A stretch of DNA of 35,506 bases. It comes from an uncultured Lachnospiraceae bacterium. Lineage in GTDB: Bacteria; Bacillota; Clostridia; Lachnospirales; Lachnospiraceae. The stretch is taken from the NCBI GenBank assembly GCA_910585605.1, contig CAJUFL010000041.1:1-35506 (forward strand). Direction: 5' to 3'. Shown one piece after another: positions 23,639-30,197 of the stretch. How positions within the stretch are numbered: position 1 is the first letter of the stretch; every line of letters begins with the position of its first letter. The notes under the pieces are model-generated. The model worked only from the letters and a program-made list of their open reading frames with translations. It did no database searches and was not told the DNA's origin. Made by a program: the position numbers and the translations under genes.

Positions 23639-24625
23639 CTAAAAATCCCTTATAGCGAGAATCTCCTGTGGTATATATCTGCCTTTTAAAAGAATCTGCT
23701 GCATTTCATCAGCACTGTCCTTCACAAAAAAATCCCAAAAATAAGCTCCGATATTTTTGTTCTGTCCTTCTTTCATAGGTGGGAGCTGGTCTTCTCCAAT
23801 CTCTTTTGCCTTTTCTATCATTTTCAAATATCCTTCTGCAAAAGGTTGGATTTTGCATTCCTTATCAAATAAAGAAACAAAACTTTCATAAATCGCAATC
23901 CCTTCATAATCAAGGTCTCCAAAATAATAAATAGCATTTCCCTTCTCTCTCATATACGGTTCTGCACACAGTGAAAAGTCCTGAAAGGAACGAAAAATCC
24001 CTTTTCCTGCCCCGTATATCAGTGTTCCAATAGATTTTCCTAAGATTTGACTGTTTCCTGACAACAAATGTCTCCGCATACTGTAAAATGTGTCCTTATT
24101 TTCCACAATTAACATATTCTGAGGTATTTCCCTTGTATGTACATAATAAGCAAGTGGCTCTGTTGTTTCATACAAATTCAATTCTTCTAAAGAAATTCCA
24201 CACCTTTTTAGTATTTTCCTTCCCTGTTCTTCTTTTAAAAATTTCTCTCGATGCCAAATTTCAAAACTTCGCTCATTCATAGATTTGGAGATTTTTAATT
24301 CATTACGATTCGTTTTCAGATATTGATTCAGAAGCAATAACCATTGCCGATCTTCCCGATATTGCCATATATGATTTAGATAATAATGTGTAGAAATCAT
24401 TGGTACAAATAGATAAGATAATTCTTCCATATATTTAGAATTGTCTTCCGGTTCTTCTATAATCCAGTATTCGTTATATAGTGCTGGTTTTTTCCCATTT
24501 TTCCCTGATGCTTTCACAGGCTTTAGCTCTTCACACTGAATAAGCGACAGCACTTTATCATATAATTCTTTATAACTTAGTATTTTGTGTTGTGACTCAA
24601 TATCATTCAAACAAATACGTTTCAT
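23639..24625 (-). CDS. jetD: Wadjet protein JetD (Toprim nuclease)
   Basis: 328 residues. The nuclease of Wadjet, with a topoisomerase VI A-like/Toprim fold that cuts the plasmid once loop extrusion stalls. Toprim residues are visible: the strand MLIVENKDTFYSMRRH with E175, and YYFGDLDYEGIAIYESF with D237 and D239. Between them is IGTLIYGAGKGIFRSF. The N-terminal half would carry the DNA-binding domain. It is first in the operon, unlike type I (jetA-B-C-D). GGAG lies before the ATG. Confidence 0.9.
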   Translation of the reverse strand: MKRICLNDIESQHKILSYKELYDKVLSLIQCEELKPVKASGKNGKKPALYNEYWIIEEPEDNSKYMEELSYLFVPMISTHYYLNHIWQYREDRQWLLLLNQYLKTNRNELKISKSMNERSFEIWHREKFLKEEQGRKILKRCGISLEELNLYETTEPLAYYVHTREIPQNMLIVENKDTFYSMRRHLLSGNSQILGKSIGTLIYGAGKGIFRSFQDFSLCAEPYMREKGNAIYYFGDLDYEGIAIYESFVSLFDKECKIQPFAEGYLKMIEKAKEIGEDQLPPMKEGQNKNIGAYFWDFFVKDSADEMQQILLKGRYIPQEILAIRDF

Positions 24626-24656
24626 CTATTTTCTCCAAACTCATTTTAACTGGTCA

Positions 24657-24665
24657 ATTATAGCA
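24657..24665 (-). promoter_or_regulatory. candidate extended -10 promoter of the Wadjet operon
   Basis: Minus-strand TGCTATAAT (TGn plus a perfect TATAAT) lies about 32 bases before the jetD ATG. No good -35 is present, as expected for extended -10 promoters. Confidence 0.45.
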
Positions 24666-24753
24666 ACTATGTATTTGTTATTATAATATCAAAAATCCCA
24701 CAAATCCTCAATGGGTTTATAGGATAATTTTGTGGAAAAGGAAAAATTTGTTC

Positions 24754-24798
24754 CTATTCACTTTTCATATTTATATTAGGATAACTACCTTTTACCAT
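24754..24798 (-). CDS. 14-residue micro-ORF with strong ribosome site
   Basis: MVKGSYPNINMKSE from an ATG at 24796-24798, with AAAGGAG seven bases upstream. It may be a leader peptide, the start of a deleted gene, or chance. It lies upstream of the predicted Wadjet promoter. Confidence 0.2.
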   Translation of the reverse strand: MVKGSYPNINMKSE

Positions 24799-25000
24799 AC
24801 AAATTCTCCTTTTATATTAATAAAATTCTTACGTATTCATCCTTCTATACATTCTTTCTCGTTTTGCAAGTATTGTACAATCACATTACACTTATAATGC
24901 AAGAGAGCCGGATTACTCCGACTCTCTCAAGTATGCATCCGCAAATACATACCCCAATTAGTATCTATAATATACAATAAACATTGAAAAAATGCAAGTT

Positions 25001-25237
25001 TTATATAAAATTTTTCAAAATGTTCATTCTTGCTGTCAAATCCGGATGAATTACTATCGCTGCAACATTAGGATTAACAGTCTGTCTGTAATTATCCGTT
25101 ATCTTCTCAAACTCCCGGATGAATACTTTTATTTCTGTTTTTGATACCTTCAGTAATCTCATATAGTAACACATAAGAATAATATAATCTCCAATGGTTT
25201 TAAAATTCACATATGGCAATCCAATCTCAAGTTTCAA
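25001..25237 (-). pseudogene. hypothetical protein fragment
   Basis: 78 residues in a frame that opens after a stop and has only a TTG start without a ribosome site. It reads IGDYIILMCYYMRLLKVSKT, IREFEKITDNYRQTVNPNVA and ends LTARMNILKNFI. The N-terminus appears missing. It lies between Wadjet and the phage debris. I do not recognise it. Confidence 0.35.
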
Positions 25238-25424
25238 ACACTGTTACAGCAAAAACGGACACGAACTTGTGAGTGGACGTGGTTTAACTCTTAGAGGGGC
25301 GTGCCGAACGAACAGTAGTGAGAGAGGTAAACCGAGGGTTACACAATATTTGTCATATCTGATTATCAAGTATTATTGTTTATTTGAGTAACTTGTACTG
25401 TTATGATGTTTATGGCGGTTATTT

Positions 25425-25488
25425 AGGTTCACTTTTTTAAACGATATAAGAATTATTATTATTTATATATCGCATAAAAAGTGAACCT
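25425..25488. repeat. inverted repeat with 13-bp perfect arms
   Basis: AGGTTCACTTTTT (25425-25437) and AAAAAGTGAACCT (25476-25488) are perfect reverse complements, and an inner CGATATA/TATATCG also pairs. The long A/T inner edges would let it terminate transcription from both sides. It coincides with the point where the antirepressor frame becomes nonsense, so it may mark an insertion or recombination end. Confidence 0.6.
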
Positions 25489-25489
25489 G

Positions 25490-25715
25490 ATTTGATTATA
25501 GAATCCCTTGCCTGTTCTGCACGTTCCGTCTTGCCCTGCATGGATAACTTCTTGGCGAAGTTGGCTGTTAAACGGTAATCAACCGTTTTATTACCCTCGA
25601 CATCAATGTCGAACCCCTCATAATCCACACCATTTTCAGCAAATGGATTCTCTGTGATATTTGTTTTTGCCCATCTGGAAAACTGTCCTTTGGCAAGCTC
25701 CAGAAACTCATACAA
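25490..25715 (-). pseudogene. AntA/AntB-type phage antirepressor fragment
   Basis: The core reads YEFLELAKGQFSRWAKTNIT, NPFAENGVDYEGFDIDVEGN and TVDYRLTANFAKKLSMQGKT, the AntA-type antirepressor domain of temperate phages. It is truncated at both ends: a stop precedes LYEFLEL, and beyond EQARDSI the frame runs into the inverted repeat and ends in low-complexity NNNN (25437). No ribosome site is seen. It is a prophage relic. Confidence 0.75.
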
Positions 25716-25759
25716 AAACTACGCAAGAAAAATAATCTGCTACACTTTAGAGAGCCTTA

Positions 25760-25788
25760 GTGACATTTGAATTTTCTTATGGTATAGT
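25760..25788 (+). promoter_or_regulatory. promoter of the 25824 gene
   Basis: A -35 GTGACA (25760-25765), a 17-base spacer and a -10 TATAGT (25783-25788). The predicted start is about 30 bases before the ATG. Confidence 0.6.
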
Positions 25789-25823
25789 GGATTTCCACTT
25801 TTAAGAAAAGGAGTTGATAACAT

Positions 25824-26291
25824 ATGCCACAGATGAACAAAGGCGGTAAATTTATTTTCGGGAAATCACTGATACGAGATGATTTTGCAATCCATCTCCC
25901 AACACAGGCTCTTACAGAGTACAACGCCACAGCAGAGGGCAAAGTCTATCTTTTTACCGGGAGCAAAGTCACTGGAGGCTTTTGCGTGACTAGAAAAGGA
26001 TTGTTAGAACCGTCAAAATTAGGACACATTCTTACCGACAATTCGGCTTTACAGAATTATCAGACAGCAGCGGGCGAATTTGTCAAATATAAAGGGCGAT
26101 CATACTGTTGGGTAAATATTGCAGAAAATGGTGTCATTCAGCTTAATCAACAGATATTGGATTTCCTTAATCTGAAGATTGGAATGGAACTATTGTCTAT
26201 CCGAAGCAGCGATATCGCTTTTACTATGGGTGCAACCGATCCTCTGTTGGAAAGAGCCGATAGCTATAAGGGAGAAATCAAAATTTACTAA
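25824..26291 (+). CDS. hypothetical protein with AbrB-like strands
   Basis: 155 residues with its own promoter and an AAGGAG site. It is beta-rich with repeated swapped-hairpin-like pieces: SLIRDDFAIHLPTQALTEYN, KVYLFTGSKVTGGFCVTRKG, NGVIQLNQQILDFLNLKIGM, LLSIRSSDIAFTMGATDPLL. The turns resemble SpoVT/AbrB-type DNA-binding hairpins, but I cannot confirm a family. There is no signal peptide. It is one of only two clear plus-strand protein genes, in a region of mobile-element debris, yet intact. Next downstream is the type I toxin locus. Confidence 0.6.
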   Translation: MPQMNKGGKFIFGKSLIRDDFAIHLPTQALTEYNATAEGKVYLFTGSKVTGGFCVTRKGLLEPSKLGHILTDNSALQNYQTAAGEFVKYKGRSYCWVNIAENGVIQLNQQILDFLNLKIGMELLSIRSSDIAFTMGATDPLLERADSYKGEIKIY

Positions 26292-26322
26292 ACAATTATC
26301 TACAGATTTTAGCGGAAATATC

Positions 26323-26351
26323 TTGAAACATTTCACATTCAATGGTATTAT
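26323..26351 (+). promoter_or_regulatory. promoter of the candidate antisense RNA
   Basis: -35 TTGAAA (26323-26328), an exact 17-base spacer, -10 TATTAT (26346-26351). It fires toward the holin-like toxin gene on the opposite strand. Confidence 0.6.
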
Positions 26352-26368
26352 AACAATATAAAGGGAAA

Positions 26369-26390
26369 GCACCCACTCCAAAGTGGATGC
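26369..26390 (-). terminator. terminator of the toxin mRNA
   Basis: On the minus strand the stem GCATCCACT/AGTGGGTGC (one mismatch, 4-base loop) is followed by TTTCCCTTT. It ends the toxin transcript about 70 bases after the stop codon. Confidence 0.6.
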
Positions 26391-26425
26391 TCCGAGTTAA
26401 GACTAAAGAACGTCCTTACGGACAC

Positions 26426-26463
26426 TGCCTATCCTGTGGATCAGACAGGATAGGCATTTTTAT
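26426..26463 (+). terminator. terminator of the antisense RNA
   Basis: A perfect 12-bp stem TGCCTATCCTGT/ACAGGATAGGCA, a 7-base loop, then TTTTTATTTT. A classic rho-independent terminator. Confidence 0.85.
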
Positions 26464-26579
26464 TTTCGCTTATTGTTTCTCTTATCAAGAAAGGCAAGCA
26501 ACGCAACAATTAAGCTACCAAAGGACATCAGCAATGCTAATATTCCAATGAAAATCGAAATGATTTCAAAAGCTGTCAT
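26460..26579 (-). CDS. holin-like type I toxin (Hol-Tox family-like)
   Basis: 39 residues, MTAFEIISIFIGILALLMSF, then a hydrophobic stretch and the basic end DKRNNKRK. It has one membrane helix (about 5-31) flanked by a Lys/Arg/Asn tail, the layout of Firmicute putative holin-like toxins and related Fst/TxpA peptides that insert into the membrane. GGGAGGTG lies six bases before the ATG, and CCTCCC in the leader is complementary to it, so translation may be held back. A good promoter lies upstream (26671-26699) and an antisense RNA converges on the 3' end. It sits between two defence operons, where it could stabilise the island. Confidence 0.8.
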   Translation of the reverse strand: MTAFEIISIFIGILALLMSFGSLIVALLAFLDKRNNKRK

Positions 26580-26664
26580 CGGCGCCACCTCCCTTCCTAT
26601 GTATTCCGGCACGCCGGTTTTCATAAACTCGGGAGGCTACCACCCTGTCATGGGTACTTTCCGT
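26580..26664 (-). promoter_or_regulatory. structured leader of the toxin mRNA
   Basis: About 85 bases with a CCGGC/GCCGG-type hairpin and a CCTCCC (minus strand, about 26629-26634) complementary to the ribosome site GGGAGG (about 26588-26593). Such masking is usual in type I toxins. Confidence 0.45.
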
Positions 26665-26670
26665 AGATGT

Positions 26671-26699
26671 ATTGTAACACGAAGATATATGAACAGCAA
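26671..26699 (-). promoter_or_regulatory. promoter of the holin-like toxin gene
   Basis: Minus-strand -35 TTGCTG (26694-26699), an exact 17-base spacer, -10 TACAAT (26671-26676). Confidence 0.6.
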
Positions 26700-26967
26700 T
26701 TAGTTCTTTAAATTTCTTGCAGGTATCATGATACCCGTTCCAAAATCCAGTATTCATCAAATAATTAGAGCCAACAAGCATAAAGCAATCCCGGAAACGC
26801 CCATTTTATCAGCATTTCCGGGATTTTATCCCTCACTCGAACTCTTTTTCCTGTCCGTTGCAAGTCCTGTTTTACATTACTTTTTCTTACAAAACCATAT
26901 CATTTTGATACGTTTCTATTACTTGTTTATGTGGTTTTAAGGCTGGTGTCCCCAAATTGTACCCAAG
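26700..26967. other. intergenic region between toxin locus and KTSC gene
   Basis: Contains a perfect 14-base palindrome GGTATCATGATACC (26722-26735) and the hairpin at 26788-26824. No gene was found. Confidence 0.4.
26788..26824. terminator. likely terminator of the SIR2-HerA operon
   Basis: A perfect 10-bp stem ATCCCGGAAA/TTTCCGGGAT with a 17-base loop. It is followed on the plus side by TTTTAT and on the minus side by TTGCTTTATG. It lies about 145 bases beyond the KTSC stop and is probably bidirectional. Confidence 0.5.
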
Positions 26968-27183
26968 CTATACTCTATGACCAAGAGGCGTAAATTGCTC
27001 ACGTATATTTGCATGGAAATATTTCCCCTTTGATTCTGCTGACTGAAACTCATACCACATATACTCTGGAAAATCATGATACTGCCATACGACACCACTT
27101 TTAAATTCTACCTCCAGAGTACAACTCATCGCATCATACCCAATACTTGTAATCATACTTGAATCTACATATTCTCTATCCAT
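26968..27183 (-). CDS. KTSC domain protein
   Basis: 71 residues that are almost entirely a KTSC domain: VDSSMITSIGYDAMSCTLEV, EFKSGVVWQYHDFPEYMWYE, FQSAESKGKYFHANIREQF. KTSC domains are small, of unknown function, and also occur at the C-terminus of some lysyl-tRNA synthetases. AAAGGAGAG precedes the ATG. It starts 16 bases after the HerA stop, so it is the last gene of the six-gene operon. Its place there suggests an accessory part of the SIR2-HerA module (inference). Confidence 0.88.
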   Translation of the reverse strand: MDREYVDSSMITSIGYDAMSCTLEVEFKSGVVWQYHDFPEYMWYEFQSAESKGKYFHANIREQFTPLGHRV

Positions 27184-27199
27184 TTTTTATTCTCTCCTT

Positions 27200-28969
27200 T
27201 CAAAAATGTTGTTCTCTAATTTTAGTTACTACAGATTTGTAATTATCATTACTTGCATCATATTCTTTCTTCCACGCCTTTACTAGTTCAGGATCTGCAC
27301 TGTCTGGTCTAGGTGATTGCAGCGGCAATCTGACTCTTGAAGGAATATTTATTGCCTCTCCCACAATAACAGCTTCACCTATTCGAAGTGCCGGCAACAA
27401 ATTAATCAAGCTATTCATATTATCTGGTGCCATTGATTTTACAATCGCTTGATCTGACGAATTTGTAAGCCGTAATGCAATAAAGGTTCCCACCTGGGCA
27501 AGTATCGTTTCTGATAACTCTGATGGTCTTTGCGATATGACAACTGCTCCCAAACCAAATTTTCTGCCTTCTTTGAAAATTCTTTCTACAGCCTCTTTTG
27601 CATATATTGTATCATTTTTACCAAGATACGAATGCGCTTCCTCATACGCTATCAACAGTGGGCGGTTCCTTCCAGTGTTAAGTTCATTCCGCCCCCAAAA
27701 CATACTATCATATACAAAACGGGTTATTAACCCGACCGTAATATCCATAACTTCAAATGGTACATTACTTAAATCCAATATAGCAAGTCGCTCATCTCCC
27801 CCTATCCACTCAAATAAAAGATTATGCAAATCCTTTGGTGACTTTTCATCTTTATAATCTCCTGGATAAAACATGAAATCGTAACGACTATCTTTTAATC
27901 GAGCTAACAATTTTCTTTCATATGAATACATTTCTTGCTTCTTGCTTTTATATGGAGCTTGATTACTCATAGAATATGGCTGAAATTCTGCTGGTTCCAA
28001 GTTATCTGGTGAACCTTCCTTTACAAGACATTCCCCATCCCTTGTTTGCTTACTACCATCTGCAATATTATAAGTAGCATTCAATTCCCGATTAATATCA
28101 TACCAAATCTTTCTTATGTTAAATGGTATAGGAGAATCTGCTGTAATATAGTTCGGATTGATATCACCTGCCTTTAAATGATAATTTGCTTTTTTTGCTT
28201 GAGTAACAATTTCACGAAATCTACGATAATCTGTTTTTTGATCTTCATTAGATTTAGCTCCTACTAAAAAATACATAAGTTCATCAAAATTCATAAGCCA
28301 AAAAGGTATATACAATGGCTTAGCTATATCACCTATCCTAAAAACTTTAGCAGTAGGAAATGCCGAAGCATACTCTCCATGTGGATCAATTAACAACATT
28401 CTTGAATTATGCATTTGTGTACAAATTTGTTTCAGAATAGCAACAACACTATTAGATTTTCCACTACCAGTTGAACCAAGTATAGCCGCATGCCTCAACA
28501 CCAGTTTATGTATGTCTAAATAAACGTCCAAATTATCAGAAGACGCATGTTTTCCAATAGCCAACAATCCATCTTCTACACTATCTGCTTTTCCATATAT
28601 ATCATATAAATCTTCATCTGTCACAATATGAACTTCATCATTTATTGTAGGGTATAATCCTATTCCTTTTTCAAATTTTCGATTTCCAACCTTTTCTCCA
28701 ATCAAATGAACTATTAAATATCTGCTCCCTACATTTGGCACTATCGCTATATCATTACTTCTCATAGGTGCATTACTAACAGATTCTACCAATCCAAATG
28801 ATGATATATTTCCCGCAATAATTTTAACAAATGTTCCAATTTGCCCCAGTTTATAGACTTTTCCATTAATAATAGGACTAGCAGAGGGTATATCTGCACT
28901 TATCTCTACTTCAACAGTATCTGAATCAACTCTTATAATTTTCCCTAAATATGTTATATCATTTTGCAT
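27200..28969 (-). CDS. herA: HerA-like ATPase/translocase of a SIR2-HerA defence system
   Basis: 589 residues. An N-terminal HAS-barrel-like beta domain (about 1-100) is followed by a FtsK/HerA-type ATPase. Walker A is GSTGSGKS (165-172), then LLIDPHGEYASAF; the Walker B-like motif is LLIAYEEAH (438-446). The arginine-finger/sensor region includes EGRKFGLGAVVISQRPSELS. HerA ATPases form hexamers. With SIR2 partners they make large complexes that deplete NAD and/or cut DNA upon phage infection. The gene overlaps the SIR2 gene by 11 bases, so they are co-translated. Confidence 0.93.
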   Translation of the reverse strand: MQNDITYLGKIIRVDSDTVEVEISADIPSASPIINGKVYKLGQIGTFVKIIAGNISSFGLVESVSNAPMRSNDIAIVPNVGSRYLIVHLIGEKVGNRKFEKGIGLYPTINDEVHIVTDEDLYDIYGKADSVEDGLLAIGKHASSDNLDVYLDIHKLVLRHAAILGSTGSGKSNSVVAILKQICTQMHNSRMLLIDPHGEYASAFPTAKVFRIGDIAKPLYIPFWLMNFDELMYFLVGAKSNEDQKTDYRRFREIVTQAKKANYHLKAGDINPNYITADSPIPFNIRKIWYDINRELNATYNIADGSKQTRDGECLVKEGSPDNLEPAEFQPYSMSNQAPYKSKKQEMYSYERKLLARLKDSRYDFMFYPGDYKDEKSPKDLHNLLFEWIGGDERLAILDLSNVPFEVMDITVGLITRFVYDSMFWGRNELNTGRNRPLLIAYEEAHSYLGKNDTIYAKEAVERIFKEGRKFGLGAVVISQRPSELSETILAQVGTFIALRLTNSSDQAIVKSMAPDNMNSLINLLPALRIGEAVIVGEAINIPSRVRLPLQSPRPDSADPELVKAWKKEYDASNDNYKSVVTKIREQHF

Positions 28970-30146
28970 TTACAATTTCCTCTATCATGGATTTTCGACC
29001 AGAATTTTCTATTAAAAACTCTATCAGTTTTCTAAAATCGCCCAATATGAATTCCTCCTTTGCTTGATTCCAATATAATCTATACCCAGCATCAGCATCT
29101 GTAGAATCATCATATTCCCATTCTTTTTCAATACCATTTGCAATTATTTTTTGGGGACTCATAACACATAAATTCCTGTGTGCTGTTGCGTATGAACTCA
29201 TCTCATTGAGCTGATCATCTGAAAAGCAAAAAACCATCACATATAAACGCTTATTCTGACGCATCGCATTAAAAATAATGTCATTAATATGTTGATCTGA
29301 AAAAGAATATCCTGAGCAAATAAATACAAGTTCACCTCGTTGTAAATATCTCTTCATTCTATCAAAATATGCTATAAATGGCTCCTTGCGGGAAAGGTTA
29401 TACTTTTCCTTCGACGGATAAATCATCAACTCATTTCTTGGTGTATCAATTTTTCCAATTCTAACAATTCTCTCTGCGGAAGTGGATGTTCCATTTTTCT
29501 TCATCCAATTGAGTGAACCATGAATTTTCCACAAACGTATCCATCTGCCTGTAAAATCTTCTTCCGCTGAAAAAGTTTCTATACTTTCCGGCGAAAAGAA
29601 CGGTTCATATGAACCTGTAAAACCATCAAAATATGGTGTATAATTAGCCTCAAGTGCCATTTCAAGAAGCATATCATAATTTGTTGTATATATTTCTTTC
29701 ACAAATCCTCTATTAGCAGAATCAAACCATGCAATAAACCTTCTGATTTCAGAAATATCTGCAAGTTCTTCTTTTTCTCTGATAACATTAAATACAGCCT
29801 CACAAATTTTCTTATCTAATTCTGCTGCTTGCTTACCTGTAATACCATCAAATGCATAATCTGTTCTTCCCTGTGTTATATCCCGAATTTGCCTTATATA
29901 ATTAAGAACATCTTCAATACTGATTGCCTTTTTACCTTCCAAATTTTCTATTGAATTTTCAATTTTTCCAAATAATGTCTGCTCCAACATACTGAGGCGA
30001 TTTTTACATTCACTCGTTAAAGTCATAATATTCGGAAGTCCAAAAGCGCAAGATGTCCCAGCTCCAAAAAGGAAACCTATATTAGTCGCATAAGAAAGTA
30101 TGTTCCTAAACTCATTCATATGGTGAATAACATTTACTTTTTCCAT
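28959..30146 (-). CDS. SIR2-family NADase-like effector of SIR2-HerA
   Basis: 395 residues from the ATG at 30146 (AAAGAGGAA upstream); the GTG at 30182 has no ribosome site. The SIR2 fold is visible: the NAD loop FLFGAGTSCAFGLPN, IYTTNYDMLLE, WKIHGSLNW with the catalytic-type His, and FICSGYSFSDQHINDIIF. Defence SIR2 proteins hydrolyse NAD to stop phage growth, and in SIR2-HerA nuclease activity has also been reported. The gene starts 51 bases after the methyltransferase stop and overlaps herA. Confidence 0.92.
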   Translation of the reverse strand: MEKVNVIHHMNEFRNILSYATNIGFLFGAGTSCAFGLPNIMTLTSECKNRLSMLEQTLFGKIENSIENLEGKKAISIEDVLNYIRQIRDITQGRTDYAFDGITGKQAAELDKKICEAVFNVIREKEELADISEIRRFIAWFDSANRGFVKEIYTTNYDMLLEMALEANYTPYFDGFTGSYEPFFSPESIETFSAEEDFTGRWIRLWKIHGSLNWMKKNGTSTSAERIVRIGKIDTPRNELMIYPSKEKYNLSRKEPFIAYFDRMKRYLQRGELVFICSGYSFSDQHINDIIFNAMRQNKRLYVMVFCFSDDQLNEMSSYATAHRNLCVMSPQKIIANGIEKEWEYDDSTDADAGYRLYWNQAKEEFILGDFRKLIEFLIENSGRKSMIEEIVNAK

Positions 30147-30197
30147 TCGCATTTCCTCTTTAAATAACGCCAAAGTTTTCACTATTGTATCAAACTT

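Larger units (their letters stand above)
24626..25000. other. intergenic region upstream of Wadjet
   Basis: Holds the candidate Wadjet promoter (24657-24665), a 14-codon micro-ORF (24754-24798) and a hairpin at 24902-24927 (AGAGAG/CTCTCT and CGGA/TCCG arms). Otherwise very AT-rich. Confidence 0.5.
26358..26463 (+). ncRNA. candidate type I antitoxin RNA
   Basis: A transcript of about 105 bases runs from the promoter above to a strong terminator (12-bp stem 26426-26437/26445-26456 plus T tract), ending right at the stop codon of the toxin gene. It is fully complementary to the 3' part of the toxin mRNA, the 3'-overlap arrangement of TxpA/RatA-type systems. It also contains a GTCC-TTAC-GGAC hairpin that could start pairing. 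Predicted only. Confidence 0.6.

Noticed and set aside
24902..24927. Hairpin AGAGAG...CTCTCT as a terminator
   Set aside because: No T tract on either side and no complete gene ending next to it. Kept only as a structural note.
25194..25391. 65-codon plus-strand ORF with ...RGACRTNSSERGKPRVTQ...
   Set aside because: No ribosome site and no recognised family. I considered a group II intron or rRNA relic because of the base pattern and a GTAAACC/GGGTTAC hairpin, but could not match domain V or any rRNA segment.
26566..26781. 71-codon minus-strand ORF over the toxin leader
   Set aside because: It overlaps the promoter, leader and start of the 39-residue toxin in another frame and has no protein-like features. 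The toxin with promoter, ribosome site and terminator explains the region better.
26920..26967. Possible integrase tail or attachment site near GGTACAATTTGGGGACAC (minus strand)
   Set aside because: The pattern recalls integrase 3' ends, but stops surround it, no direct-repeat partner was found in the window, and no integrase gene is present.
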